In this document: positions 45,201 to 52,135 of the stretch, piece by piece | Numbering within the stretch: position 1 is the stretch's first letter | Layout of the letters: the number at the start of each line of letters is the position of its first letter | Assembly (NCBI GenBank): GCA_963971305.1 | Contig: OZ020307.1 | Span: 6,337,501-6,401,500, forward strand | Direction: 5' to 3' | Source: Arcuatula senhousia | Lineage: Eukaryota > Mollusca > Bivalvia > Mytilida > Mytilidae | DNA length: 64,000 nucleotides | Translations under genes and position numbers: made by a program | The notes under the pieces: model-generated | Databases searched by the model: none | Seen by the model: the letters and a program-made list of their open reading frames with translations, nothing else | Told to the model about the DNA's origin: nothing

Positions 45201-48200
45201 AGAAAACTCCTACTCTGAAGGAAGAAAACTCCTACATCAAAGATGGTAATATGACCATCAATTTGATAGTTTTTTCCTTTTCAAATCAAAATCTGTTTAA
45301 TATAATGTTACACTAAGGACAAAATCTTTTTACTTATGCATCATTTACATTTTACACCATCAAAGACCATACCATTTGATTCACATAGAATTGAAAATAC
45401 ATGTATAACATGAAGCAAATATGGAAACCGCTTCTGCTCATATTTTATTTCCCGTAATGGGAAATTTCAATCCTGATATGGGATATTGGCAAACACTTTT
45501 TTTCGGAAATGGAATATTTGATAAAAGGATGGGGGGGGGGGATATTGGTACCCCTTCTAAACGAGCCCAAAAACTATATATACAGATAGACACTTAAACA
45601 GTCAATGTAATCTAAAGTCATTCAACAGTATACTTTCGATAAGAATGACCTCGTTTATGACTAAAAATGTATAAGAAATCTGAATAATCAGTAATATCAG
45701 ATATTTCAGATATATCTGAGGACAAACTATGATGAATAGAGTTGTAAAAACCATAAAAAAAAATTGATTATTAAAGCATTTCATAAAAAAAATATTTTTA
45801 ATATGCTAAAAGTACTCTGATATAGAAAATAGTTTTTAATAACAAGTATTTTCTAAAAAAACATGTAACCTACTACAGGTAGTCTGTATAGCATTTCATT
45901 AGTTCAGTTCGTACTATTCAATTTCTACAGGTAAATTTTTCAAACAGGTAAAATTTTCATACAGGTAAATTTCTCTTTCCTAAAACAAGATAATCTTGTT
46001 TGTATAGCTGTTACTTTAACTGATCAAAGAGATCAAGTTCCATTGTTGCAAATTTCAACAGAGAGATTATTCTCAAGTTTACCAGAGTTCACCGGGGTCA
46101 TGCAATCCAAGGTCGTGGATTGTTAGACTTTACTTGCTATAATATGAAAATGATAAAAACATCACATAAGGTTTCTTTATAAGAATTGCTCAGAGGTAAT
46201 ATGTCATGGTATTGTCATGGGAACTTTTGCATTTGTTATATTTTTGGTTATTACCCTTTGTACATTTAATATGACTGACAAGAACTTCTCCTTTTAAATA
46301 TACAGGAAAAAGAAAAATACAACCATCTTAAAATTGGGGGAATAAAAATCATTAAATTTATCCCTGAAAATTCAAATGGTACAAATGAGTCACGTCACAT
46401 CCATCTTTCTTTAAAGGTATAAAACTTACCTGGTCTTTGGCAAATAGGTTCCAGTCATTGAAGATTTCAGCCAGTTTGTCTAAGCCTCCTGTATGAAAGT
46501 GTAGTATTTTGTACTGACTTTCCCGACTAGCAATGACAACCTGACCTTTGGTACATTCAGGATCATTGTAGAACAGCCTAAGTGATCTCATCTGACCTGG
46601 CAATAGAGAAATGTTATCTTAAAAACAAAATAGAAATAAGATTTTTATTTGCTTACAAATAATCTTGATGTTTCTAAAAATACCTTTGTGGGTTTTTTAT
46701 TTATATTAGCCCTGGTCCGAGATCCAGGACTTTCAATTGTTGATTCAAGACCTTTGAAATTCTATTTACAAAAGACATGGACCTTTATGTATTTGCAGTA
46801 ACTCCTCTTGAAGACTTCTGAAGCCATCTGGGGGACTTTCCTCCAAGAACTTCAAAGACTTCTGGACCTTTTTCTCTCCCATGCTAATTTGAAACCGTTT
46901 AAGAGCAAGTGAGTTGGTGTTTTGTTCCCAATTATTACCACTATATAGCTGTTGATTTTCATGTTTTTATATTCTCTATGCAAGCATTACCCTAATATGC
47001 AAAACCAAATGATAAAAAGTTCATAAGAGAACACATTATTTTCTTTAAAATTGAATTCATGACATAACCTACCTAGATCCACAGAGAAAACACCACAAAT
47101 ATGATCTTTGTCTTTCTTCCGATGACCTTTACCCTGTGAATATCTAATGGAGTTGTTAGGGAATGACAAGTTATGAGAGTACAGAGATGAGTCACAGCTT
47201 GATGGAGATTCTATGGTGTTAGGATCAAGTGTGTTATAATTCTCAGGGGATGAACTCAGACTGGGTGGATTAGAATCTGGTCCTGACGTGGTCGTGGACG
47301 ATGAGCCTTCAGATGAAGATCTGTATCGTGTGATTGAAATGTCAGGGGTTGTGGCTAACTGGTCCTCTGTTTCCTTCCTATATTGTAAATCTGTTGGAAC
47401 TTTTGATCTTTCGTGAGATATTTGATTTACACCGGAACCGTCATCACATTCAGTTAAATGATCACAATGTCCATTCCCAACAATGTTTTTATGAACACTT
47501 TCTTTAAGTTCTGTTAACATTTGATTATAGTGAGTACCTGAAGGACTAGGGTGAGTTGAGTCAGAACTCAAACTAACTCCCTCACCATCTGTTGACTGTG
47601 ATATACTTGAACTACTGTCAAATTTACTCTCATTTTTGTTTATATTTCTCTCTTCACAGAACTTGCTATGGTCCTCTACTGAATCTTGTTCTTCTGTTAC
47701 TATGACAATATTGTCCCCCTCCATTTCAATGCTGACAGATTTGTGTGGACCTGAATTGTCCTTCACCTTAGCTCGCAGTTTATTTCTCTTCAGCATTGCT
47801 GCCAATTGTTCTTCTGCTGTCAAACTATCACTTGTATCAGGGGAAGACAACTCTTCATTTTGTGACCCATTAAAGTTATTTCCCTTTGCTGAATGTAGAT
47901 TGTTCACATTCACACCTATCTTGTTCAGCTTTTGAATTTCTCCTTTTAAATGCTTCTCATTATTTTGAAGGAGATCTTCATTTCCAAGTCCTGAATCTGT
48001 TTGTGATCTATTACTCATACTTAACTTTCTTCCTAACTCATCCATCTGTGACCAACTCTCTCCACTGGCAAAGTCATCACGTGACCCCACAGAGAGTTCA
48101 GAGTTCACACTACAGTTATCCAAACTATGTTTTTTCTTTGTTCGTACTGGTCCTTTATCCATATAATAGTCATACACACTACTACTGGCTGACACTGTAG

Positions 48201-49297
48201 ATCCTCGTGGAGAGGTGACTGGGGATGGGGTCGTGACCTTTGAGAATTCTGGTCTGGCTTGTCTACGTGGACTTGGTTTTACCATTGTCTCATCAGTTTT
48301 GTTTGGACTGTTCTCTATACTTCTTGGATTTTTCTTTAAGCTTGAGTTTGGTATCCACGTTAATATAAGTGTTGGCCCTCTTGTCTGCAAAATAGAAAAA
48401 ATACTGTTAATAAATGTAGATTGATTGACGTTTGTTTATGTCCTGTCGGCAATACTGCAGCCATCATCAGAACGGGTTGTTATATCTAAATAAAGGTTTA
48501 ATATAAAACAAAGTCAATAGAAATGTAGAATATTTCATTTTTTTATACAAGTCATGTTCATACGTCTCCCACAATTCTCATCCTGGATGGTGCTTCAGTA
48601 TATGGTTCAGTTTTTAGGTGAATGTTTTACACATTAATACAATATATTACTCTTAAAGTTAATCATACAATTTCCCTCTCAATCTTCCAATAGTCCCTCT
48701 TTCAACCCCCTCCCCCCCAGTACTCTTAAAAATAACCTAGGGTGCTGGTGGACAGTACACCTTACCTTGTCCATATGTGATCTGAGATTGAGATAGCCTG
48801 GATGGTGCTCAGAGTCCATGGTAAGGGGTGCTGGTGGGTGTACAACTTACCTTGTCCATATGTGATCTGAGATTGAGATAGCCTGGGTGGTGCTCCGAGT
48901 CCATGGTAAGGGGTGCTGGTGGATGTACAACTTACCTTGTCCATATGTGATCTGAGATTGAGATAGCCTGGGTGGTGCTCCGAGTCCATGGTAAGGGGTG
49001 CTGGTGGATGTACAACTTACCTTGTCCATATGTGATCTGAGATTGAGATAGCCTGGATGGTGCTCAGAGTCCATGGTAAGGGGTGCTGGTGGGTGTACAA
49101 CTTACCTTGTCCATATGTGATCTGAGATTGAGATAGCCTGGGTGGTGCTCCGAGTCCATGGTAAGGGGTGCTGGTGGGTGTACACAGACATTGTTCTTAC
49201 AGTATATTATCTCCCCATCAAGGGGTGGTGGCTTCAGGTCCCCACCACCAAAACCAAGCAAATTGGTGGCCTTCTTAAATATTGAACTGAATGCCAT
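24058..49297 (-). CDS. TBC1D16: TBC1 domain family member 16 (Rab GTPase-activating protein)
   Basis: The product is a TBC-domain Rab GAP; the human protein acts on Rab4A in endosomal recycling. Ten coding exons on the minus strand: 49106-49297, 47073-48384, 46430-46596, 29706-29870, 28631-28779, 27284-27418, 26540-26726, 26164-26261, 25131-25359, 24058-24258. Phases join without error to give 2835 nt, 944 codons, somewhat longer than the human protein. Catalytic motifs are present: RHEAW (motif A), EKDVIRTDR with the arginine finger, and GYTQGMSDLL with the glutamine finger. The N-terminus (LDGEIIYCKNNVCVHPP) and C-terminus (PCSLHGLCALCGPGMWDSG) closely match human TBC1D16. The first ATG of MAFSSIF was chosen because the human protein starts at a comparable point; an in-frame ATG lies four codons upstream (49309). 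Confidence 0.95.
24909..25068. repeat. ~155-bp near-perfect palindrome
   Basis: The left arm AGAAATGACCACAATATTTT and onward (to about 24990) is repeated inverted, ending AATATTGTGGTCATTCCTTA at 25066. Arms of ~65-70 bp with few mismatches surround a small asymmetric centre. It could be a foldback MITE or, if transcribed, a long hairpin. It lies in a TBC1D16 intron. Confidence 0.8.
25131..25359 (-). CDS. TBC1D16: TBC1D16 exon, C-terminal half of TBC domain
   Basis: It encodes WILLCFKREFPEVDALRIW, EACWSHYQTDYFHLFICVA, IYGDDVIDQ, and LLHFSSLAMHMNGDLVLRK. Near-identical to human over this stretch. Donor GTCAGT. Confidence 0.95.
25790..26143 (+). mobile_element. Family G repeat fragment with (ACGG)n and terminal hairpin
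   Basis: Two diverged ~150-bp units (GGTGGTGAAATATCATTG at 25833 and 25972) are followed by an (ACGG/ATGTACGG)n tract at 26049-26093 and a hairpin at about 26104-26137 with arms TATGGTCGATCCAC and GTGGTATGGCCATA. Same plan as families A, C, D and E. The 5' end was not located. Confidence 0.55.
26164..26261 (-). CDS. TBC1D16: TBC1D16 exon, TBC domain
   Basis: It encodes NYLRELLRLMQSDFYYHL, NRLGEDAMELLFCH plus two bases. Human match: LYLRELLRLTHVRFYQHL to LQMLFCHR. Donor GTATAA. Confidence 0.93.
26540..26726 (-). CDS. TBC1D16: TBC1D16 exon with glutamine finger
   Basis: It encodes SILLNYAVANPHLGYTQGMS, DLLAPVLAEI, AYWCFVGLMQRTLFVSSPKD and MDIQL. The Gln of GYTQG is the catalytic glutamine finger of TBC GAPs. 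Donor GTACGT. Confidence 0.95.
27284..27418 (-). CDS. TBC1D16: TBC1D16 exon with arginine finger
   Basis: It encodes ESMNDAEQEQFWKRIQST, VEKDVIRTDR, SHSYFKGDDNPNIDVL plus two bases. The motif xxxDVxRTDR supplies the arginine finger, and the GDDNPN segment matches human GEDNPN. Donor GTAAGT. Confidence 0.93.
28430..28525 (+). repeat. Decayed relative of the hammerhead repeat
   Basis: GTTTGGCATATTCAATATTTG followed by GCATCTCTGACAAG and GATCAAGATGAAG parallels the 2311-2886 repeat (GTTTGGCATTTTCAATATTT, GCGCCTCTGATGAG, GAGTAGACGAAAC). The core is mutated (CTGACAA for CTGATGA), so it is probably inactive. Confidence 0.4.
28631..28779 (-). CDS. TBC1D16: TBC1D16 exon, start of TBC domain
   Basis: It encodes HIFFGGLEPGLRHEAWPFLL, HYYPYDSTFDEREHLRNDKY, IEYQNIRKQ plus two bases. 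RHEAW is the RxxxW motif A. The donor is GTTGGT, weaker than the others. Its 5' edge and acceptor are tandemly duplicated upstream. Confidence 0.93.
28722..29195 (-). repeat. Tandem duplication (4 copies) of a TBC1D16 acceptor plus exon start
   Basis: The intron end, acceptor TTTTTCAG and about 58 nt of exon (CATATCTTCTTTGGAGGG and onward) occur at exon starts 28779 (genuine), 28904, 29024 and 29140, spacings 125, 120 and 116. Divergence rises with distance from the genuine exon. Copies 2 and 3 keep the acceptor. Confidence 0.85.
29706..29870 (-). CDS. TBC1D16: TBC1D16 exon, linker before TBC domain
   Basis: It encodes SKDAHPYKQFLIVRPKLTDD, QCHPEEGVY, and VDGQIEEDYQLRK. Human match: MQFSIRRPKL, HPEESMY, GQVEEEYKLRK. 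Acceptor TTTTTTTTCAG; donor GTTTTC is unusual but the reading frame into the next exon is exact. Confidence 0.93.
29871..30942. other. TBC1D16 intron, left part without recognised features
   Basis: AT-rich single-copy-looking sequence with no exon and no repeat structure that I can name. The large nested repeat block starts at 30943. Confidence 0.6.
30943..32900 (+). mobile_element. Family C element with ~175-bp units, interrupted by a CACTA-like element
   Basis: The 5' end is CAAGAGTTGACACTAAAG then the arm TGTCTCGCCTG (30962). The body has units of ~170-185 bp (AATATCAGATGCCTAGC at about 31858, 32028, 32214, 32396, 32577, 32759). A (GCC)n tract at 32828-32848 precedes the 3' end, TGTCTCGCCTTCAGCGAC paired with GTCGCAGGCGAGACA. 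It carries the 625-bp insertion 31106-31730. Confidence 0.8.
31106..31730. mobile_element. Non-autonomous CACTA-like transposon
   Basis: The ends are CACTACAAAC and GTTTGTAGTG, flanked by the 3-bp direct repeat ATA on both sides (31103-31105 and 31731-31733). Terminal inverted homology extends about 65 bp. The subterminal regions are crowded with GTACTCGACC (left) and its complement GGTCGAGTAC (right), interspersed with AAAGTCTGAA. CACTA start, 3-bp target duplication and subterminal repeats are hallmarks of CMC/EnSpm elements. No transposase is encoded; an open frame at 30835-31281 crosses the left end by chance. Confidence 0.8.
34008..34989 (+). mobile_element. Family C element nested in family D
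   Basis: It interrupts the D motif ATACCAA/AAATCAGTTC. It starts CAAGTGTGGCCACTAAAAG then TGTCTCGCCTGCCGGC, has about five 175-bp units, a (GCCGTC)n tract at 34909-34935, and ends TCGTCGCAGGCGAGACAAAA. Confidence 0.85.
35021..36670 (+). mobile_element. Family A element (155-bp body) nested in family D
   Basis: It interrupts the D motif TTTAGAAA/AAAAGTGCGG. It starts ACAAGAGGCTCCCAGGAGCC then GCTCACCTGG, has eight to nine units of ~155 bp, a (GACGACGGAC)n tract at 36592-36625 and the terminal hairpin 36640-36670 with arms TAGCTCACATGGCC and GGCCAGGTGAGCTA. Confidence 0.85.
38820..39002. repeat. DIRS left inverted terminal repeat
   Basis: It starts ATTTTATATATGTTTCGTG. From ATACTTACCC onward it matches the complement of 44057-44220 with a few indels. 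The outermost ~20 bases differ between the two ends, as usual in this group. Confidence 0.85.
39080..40780 (+). CDS. DIRS ORF1, gag-like protein (566 aa)
   Basis: ATG at 39080 to TGA at 40780. The N-terminal third is acidic and low in complexity. A short coiled-coil-like segment (ELEGRLDNFEVSVNSKFDQL) is at about residues 70-90. A helical segment around residues 345-440 (ARMNIISIMYMQQALGSLL, RTGAFMHLIRRKAAAHD) is the likely capsid-like part. The C-terminus is basic (SRKRKSDS, NKKPKYSQ), a possible nuclear localisation or nucleic-acid-binding tail. No zinc knuckle was seen. It overlaps the RT frame by 101 nt. The gag role is inferred from position. Confidence 0.75.
   Translation: MDDSDNDTQSADIGNEVEDFPRTTCAVAGNLKDVKSSNSNNARTSGLTASTGKKPKRVSKSAARQAELEGRLDNFEVSVNSKFDQLISLFQASQSQNNNQNRDFLPRSDSSLDNVPSGERRPQAKQGNGSNTGVRRPIISLDPNLDQDLGSPRVNLRDNLDLDNRSEISLHVNGEERRFLDVRSDPESDHDENVSTGSGVEDNDKTLTNSCSVGRFTKHVVTTSDERSVNDKSDKSARVDVLSKIFKEDVNKVKAKSGLLIDQTQIDILSTSWRSQYPDRVSAYREEYKNCFPIHDDSVSFLNVPNLDDIVEVMLKQTHGAKAVKGWDSNHRQLHNQPFKQIEKLGYQGQLGARMNIISIMYMQQALGSLLQSIENDSLDKSSMCDSIKDIFAMSTKALDQAGRTGAFMHLIRRKAAAHDTGLANLTDLRTKCQYLPLSEDGVFGKALETCLEKRKEQKDQLTELLPEYCPESRKRKSDSNSKNTDYVNKKPKYSQVVSDSKNVTGNKSNYKPPVGSGPRNRANTAPKDKGSYYGGAKKDGRNTSGSKGATQSSWGSFRIPRKNDS
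40680..42836 (+). CDS. DIRS reverse transcriptase / RNase H (718 aa)
   Basis: ATG at 40680 to TAA at 42836, though the true start or its mode of expression is uncertain because the first ~100 nt overlap ORF1. RT motifs: VPKKNGKMRMVTNLKPLN, LDLSDAYLHVPI (motif A), FGPTFAPRIF (motif B) and YLDDW at about residue 241 (motif C, with the W typical of DIRS). RNase H: TTDASKSGFGG (~408), CLEMKAV (~440), IRSDNT (~465) and LADQLSR (~515) give the D-E-D-D set. A DIRS-typical C-terminal region follows (VDMFASNLN, VDALTISWENMF, PQWPRRHWYP). Confidence 0.92.
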   Translation: MVVPRKMAEIPVAVKELLSLLGGLFGFLERMTADYQVSYVMCSEIPVGGRLTHFLQNWKQITTDQWVISIIEMGYKLEFLQRPQFVGIKKTIVSQENLPIFMKEIDSLKEKNVIEKVPYPMNLAGFYSTLFLVPKKNGKMRMVTNLKPLNLLLKKIHFKMDTMSKVINLVKPKDWAISLDLSDAYLHVPIFQSHRKFMRFCIHNQCYQWKAMCFGPTFAPRIFTKLVTVVAAYLRSQNIRLVVYLDDWMIVNQNKSMLLKDRQTCLNLLISLGFIINKEKSSLIPSQRITYLGGDFHLDKGLVFPTLERIQKLQMLIQKMNTVKPTALDFLKILGMMASCVELIPNARLHMRPIQLHLLSFWSPINKDMSTLIPFTPHLKSHLSWWINSVNTLKGRSLVCPMNSVTVTTDASKSGFGGYIGNQIFQGEWNAIQKLWHINCLEMKAVYLTICHFLPQLKGLCVLIRSDNTSVVQYINRQGGTKSPSLCFLTWELWQMALENQMTLKAVHISGSSNVLADQLSRVKIRHTEWMLNKSVVHQLFVQMGFPLVDMFASNLNKQTPVFCTWFPHPEALAVDALTISWENMFAYVYPPICLIPKILQYMRQFRCQIILIAPQWPRRHWYPEILQMLIAPPVRLPMLENLLSQPKTNIYHPNVQMLSLTAWLLSTETSKQKAFQSQLQICSMRPGVKVHNETILRNSKSFVAGVINNRLIPIKQL
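40802..43651 (+). CDS. DIRS tyrosine recombinase frame (949-codon open frame; recombinase domain in the last ~340)
   Basis: This frame is open from about 40802 (no ATG there) to TAG at 43651 and overlaps the RT frame almost completely. The recombinase proper occupies roughly 42660-43651: an N-terminal core-binding part (SWRKGTQRDYTKKFEKFRSW) and the catalytic part with TTFRRCSDLQSL (first Arg), AHSTRA (HxxR box), AADWSS (Trp for the second His) and FVKFYLRD (nucleophile Tyr). The ~620 codons before it read as no known domain. Long overlap of RT and recombinase frames is a DIRS trait. It integrates the circular DNA intermediate without target duplication. Confidence 0.85.
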   Translation: MFRDTSRGSFDTFSPKLETDNHRSVGYFNNRNGVQTGISSKTSICRDKKDHCVSREFTNFHERNRFFKGKKCYRKSPLSNEPSRFLQYIISCTEKEREDENGDKSQAPKSFVKKDSFQNGHNVQSNQSSKAERLGNISRSFRCISSCANISKSQKIHEILHTQSMLSMESNVLRPNFCSKNFYKIGNCSSSLSKVPEYKISRISGRLDDSQSEQVYAFERSTDMPKSFDFTRFHNKQREIQFNSQPEDNISGRGFSFGQRVSVSNFGENTETSNVNSENEHSKTNCSRFSKNSGYDGIMCGTNSKCPVTHEANTATPLKFLESNKQRHVNSNSIYSTSEITLIMVDKFSEHAERPIFSVSHEFCYRHNRCFQKRFWGLHWESNFSRGMECNSETLAYQLFRNESSLSDNLSFSASVERALCVDSERQHKRSTIYQPTRGHKVSQSLFSDMGTMADGFRESNDSESGAHFRFKQCLGGSVKQGEDPSYRMDVEQICSSSVICTDGFPISGHVCIQSEQADTSVLHLVSSSRGSCSRCFDNILGEHVCICVSSHLPHTENFAIYEAIPLSDYLDCTTVASETLVSGDFTNANCSTSQVTNVGKSVVSTENQHLPSECSDVESDSMAALNRNFKAEGFSESATNLLNASWRKGTQRDYTKKFEKFRSWCDQQQVDPYQATLNQIADFLVHLFESGLQYRTISGYRSMLSAVLPPIGNFQVGQHPHVSRLLKGVFHSRPPKVKLLPEWDLEVVLKALENEPFEPLQQATLKFLTFKVIFLTAITTFRRCSDLQSLRIDNESMKIQEKGIIFIRHGLAKQDRQSHFGVKILVPQFSERKLLDPKRAMVHYLERTKQSREKLEPCEKVKLFLAINEPHKPVSTVTISKWIVNTIKFAYGDSQLNVNAHSTRAVAPSWALYNGASTKSILEAADWSSESTFVKFYLRDLDSLKVLQ
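43885..44000. repeat. DIRS internal complementary region
   Basis: 43885-43936 is the complement of the left terminus (38820-38875), and 43937-44000 is the complement of the right terminus (44200-44270). The two meet at ATTTT, shared by both element ends. This is the template expected to bridge the ends into a circle. Confidence 0.88.
44057..44270. repeat. DIRS right inverted terminal repeat
   Basis: It starts GACGCCAAAAATTAACTG and ends GATCAAAAAAGATCCATTTT. It is complementary to 38820-39002 over its inner 160 bases. Confidence 0.85.
44271..46429. other. TBC1D16 intron, right part
   Basis: No exon seen. It contains a 24-bp minisatellite at 45155-45245 (GAAGGAAAAAAACTCCTACAC-like, four copies) and a pair of ~95-bp inverted repeats (45025 and 46090). 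Confidence 0.6.
45025..46090. mobile_element. Possible 1.07-kb inverted-repeat element
   Basis: The left arm 45028-45130 (GTAAACT, TTGAAATTTGCAACAATGG, GATCAGTTAAA, CTATACA) is inverted at about 45985-46090. The arms are ~75% alike, so the element would be old. The interior contains the 24-bp minisatellite and three copies of ACAGGTAAATTT-like sequence (45930-45975). No transposase. Boundaries approximate. Confidence 0.5.
46430..46596 (-). CDS. TBC1D16: TBC1D16 exon, N-terminal module
   Basis: It encodes QMRSLRLFYNDPECTKGQVV, IASRESQYKILHFHTGGLDK and LAEIFNDWNLFAKDQ. It is strongly like human HMRSLRLFFSDEACTSGQL to GGLDKLSDVF. Donor GTAAGT. Confidence 0.95.
47073..48384 (-). CDS. TBC1D16: TBC1D16 large N-terminal exon, Ser/Thr-rich
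   Basis: It is 1312 nt. The start TRGPTLILTWIPNS matches human GATLILAWVPNS; the end DHICGVFSVDL matches human QICGVFRVDL. Between them lies a long Ser/Thr/Asp-rich region of low complexity, presumably disordered and phosphorylated, longer than in human. Acceptor ATTTTGCAG, donor GTAGGT. Confidence 0.95.
48762..49190 (-). repeat. 85-bp tandem array (5 copies) of a TBC1D16 exon end plus donor
   Basis: Each copy holds CCCCTTACCATGGACTC, the exon end ATATGGACAAG and the donor GTAAGT (GTAAGG in the last). Exon-like ends are at 49106 (genuine), 49021, 48936, 48851 and 48766, exactly 85 bp apart. Two sequence variants alternate, copies at 48766 and 49021 sharing one form. As 85 is not a multiple of three, donors 2-5 shift the frame, and a stop is met 14 codons past the genuine donor. 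Confidence 0.92.
49106..49297 (-). CDS. TBC1D16: TBC1D16 first coding exon
   Basis: It encodes MAFSSIFKKATNLLGFGGGD, PPPLDGEIIYCKNNVCVHPP, and HHPGYLNLRSHMDK. Human TBC1D16 has LDGEIIYSKNNVCVHPP and EHHPGYL at the same places. Start codon ATG at 49295-49297; an upstream in-frame ATG at 49307-49309 would add four residues. Confidence 0.93.
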
Positions 49298-50960
49298 GAC
49301 TGAATCCATCAATTACATGTATGTGTATGTTCCTTACTCATCCTTGGACACCTTAAAAAGACAAAAGAAAAAAATCTGAATTTGTGTGAAAAAAAAAACA
49401 AACAAACTATAATACATAGGAAAAGATAATATACACAACATTTTTCATCACAAATCATTTTCAAAGTTATGAAAAAAATATTGGAGCAATGTATGTACAA
49501 CATCAAAATCTCCAAATGAGCTAGAGTGAAATTTATATCCCTTATAATGAGATATAATTAATGAGTAGATTAAGTATACTAGATAAATAATCAACCCTTA
49601 GGGCAATGTTGGTGCTCCATGGCCTTTTCAATGATTTGTATCCACCCTTTAAAAAAAAGTTTAACAATAGTCAACTGATTTTTTTAAAACTACATGTAAT
49701 AGAATTAAAATACAAGGTTTTTTCCAAAGAAAAGCTGAATAATCTATGTAAAAATACTTACTCAGGATCCTAATTTATAAAATTTCCATTACATTTTTGT
49801 GCTTTATATTTTTTTGTGTGTGGTATTTACTCTATATTCAATAACATCTATGTATAAATACATTTGTATAAACTTTATATACATCCATACAGGTGTCTCG
49901 TTACACATGCAATCTTTTCAATCTAAATTACCTCCAGGGTAAATTTGAGATATTACCATGATAAAATCATTTTAACTTCATTAAATTTACATAATCATAA
50001 TCGTGAACGTAAAATTATTGTCTAATGCTTCTAACAAGCTCTCAGAAATAATCAATAACTATTTGTCACAGCAAAAAACAAGAAAGATTAATATTATAAA
50101 ATGGAAAAAAAGTTATAGGTTTTTCAAGGTTACAACAACAAATATCCCAATCAAACAAGTTGGACATACTAAAAAAAGAATATGTATATTTACTTACAAC
50201 TATAAAGGCAAAGAAATACTTAAGTAATACAATTTCCTTCTATTTTGACATCAGTAGAAATTTAAACACAGTTTCCTCCTTTTTTCAGTGAAGAACTGAT
50301 GTAAACAGTTGATGAATGTGACCAGTCAATCAATACAATGAAAAACAGCCCCTCGTTGGTTCAATAGTAAAATTATGATATCTGATACAATACACTCCAT
50401 GTTTAAATAGGACAAATCATCAAGTCAAGCATCTTCAATCAATTTTTTTGTAAATATGATGAATCAATTCTCAGTCTAATAATTTTCTGTCACTATTCCT
50501 ACTGTAGATTTTAACATCTATAATATCCAAAGAGTTCAGACCTGTAACTCCTGCTGTCACCGTTAAATTACAAATACATCAATCACATTTTAAACTTTAA
50601 GTGAACACTGTCAACTCATTGATTAAAGTCTTTAGGACTCTGTTCTCCAACCCACAGCTAGATAACATGTACTGGGAATGTGTGAAGCAGTTAGTTTAAG
50701 CTTAAAAGAAGTTCCTGTAAAGTGCTCAAAACAGACCCCAGACATTTTGCCTCTCACAGGGGACAATAGAGACTTCAATTTATGAAAACTTTGATGAACA
50801 GGTCTGTTGGTTAAATGGGATGTCATATCCCATCTTAGAAATGACCCTTGAGCCACCATCAATTGGGCCTCTTTGACAGTATTCATTTAAGAGAAGGGAA
50901 AAGAAACACAATTTTAATTCAGACCAAAGGCATAGGCTTCAAAATTTTCCTTATAACTAG
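49298..50960 (-). other. Region upstream of the TBC1D16 start codon
   Basis: AT-rich, with no convincing exon. A minus-strand open frame at 50632-50886 has no recognisable similarity and could be 5' UTR or chance. A non-coding first exon and promoter should lie here or further right, but I could not place them. Confidence 0.4.
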
Positions 50961-51563
50961 AAACTTGAGGGGCACCCAGGAGCCTGAATCGCTCACCTTG
51001 TATTCGATGATACTTATAAGCTGGATATTTTTTACAAAGGACTGTTACTCTGTGAAATGATCAATTTTAACGTTCTAAGGGAAACAACTCCTATCAAGAA
51101 AGGTCTAACAACTTTGACCCATTACATAATTTTTAGATCTATATGTGCTTAACCATATGCAATTTAAATTTTTCAAATATCTTGTATAGTGTTCAAGATA
51201 TTGGTCTAAAAAAGAGCAAAATTTGAAAAAATACAAGAAAAAGGGCAATAACTCCGATATAACCATTGTCAGATCTTCTTCAAAAGTTCAGGGCAGGTAG
51301 ATCTTGATGTGCTGATCATGATTACCCCGAAAAAAATTTTAATATCAGTTACCATTTTTGAGCAATTTGCAAATAAAAAGCTACGCCGAGCGCAGCATGA
51401 TACGACCGCAACAAGTTGAACCCTGTACATTGGAGGCCCAATATGGATAGTCTATTGCTTTGGTCACATGCAGCCCATGGTGGACTTACAAAGCTTTTTT
51501 ACACATGCAACCTATGGTGAACTTTAAAATGCATATTTGACACATATATATTTACAATAACAT

Positions 51564-52135
51564 TTAAAGGCATATTGTCTACGAAAAATTGAAAAATAAA
51601 TAATATTTGTAAAGCTTTACAAAAATTCATATTCATGAGATGTAGATGAGCTGTAAGCATGCGCACTATACTTTCTTTGATTGAAAACTTCAATAGTTCT
51701 TGCACGTGGTGCATAATCTGTTTCTCGAAGTTTTAGCTCGGAAGAAAATTTAAACGGCAACCGAATACAAGAGCTACTTAATGTATAAAACTGACAATTA
51801 TTGCCTGTATTAATTTTTGAATGTTATTTAAAAGGTAAACACGAAAAATATCGGTATTTTTTCAACTATTCAATGTATTCGGGGACAAAACTCGAGTTTC
51901 CGCTTAGTGTCCGTGTTAAAACTACTCAGTCTAAATCTGTGTCAATGTGACGTAGTGCAGGTAAATAAAATATCAATCAATATTGTCGAGCTATTTTGAT
52001 CAAAATAAACTACTTTTGAGGCAAAATTTGTAGCAAATTTGTTTTTCAATATTCATTTTATTGCATTTCGGTCTAATTGACACCAAAAAATTGAGGGGTA
52101 AAAAAAATGAGTTGCCGTAGACAATATGCCTTTAA
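51564..52135 (+). mobile_element. TTAA-flanked MITE (piggyBac-like), 572 bp
   Basis: TTAA at both ends. The inverted ends AAAGGCATATTGTCTACG and CGTAGACAATATGCCTTT are perfect over about 18 bp. A second, inverted copy is at 56226-56904. TTAA targets are typical of piggyBac elements. Non-coding. Confidence 0.8.

Noticed and set aside
47636..48424. Plus-strand frames of 69-104 codons
   Set aside because: They are antisense to the large TBC1D16 exon, which has clear homology at both ends.
50632..50886. 84-codon minus-strand frame upstream of TBC1D16
   Set aside because: No recognisable similarity, no splice-site support and length within chance for the region; it could at most be 5' UTR.
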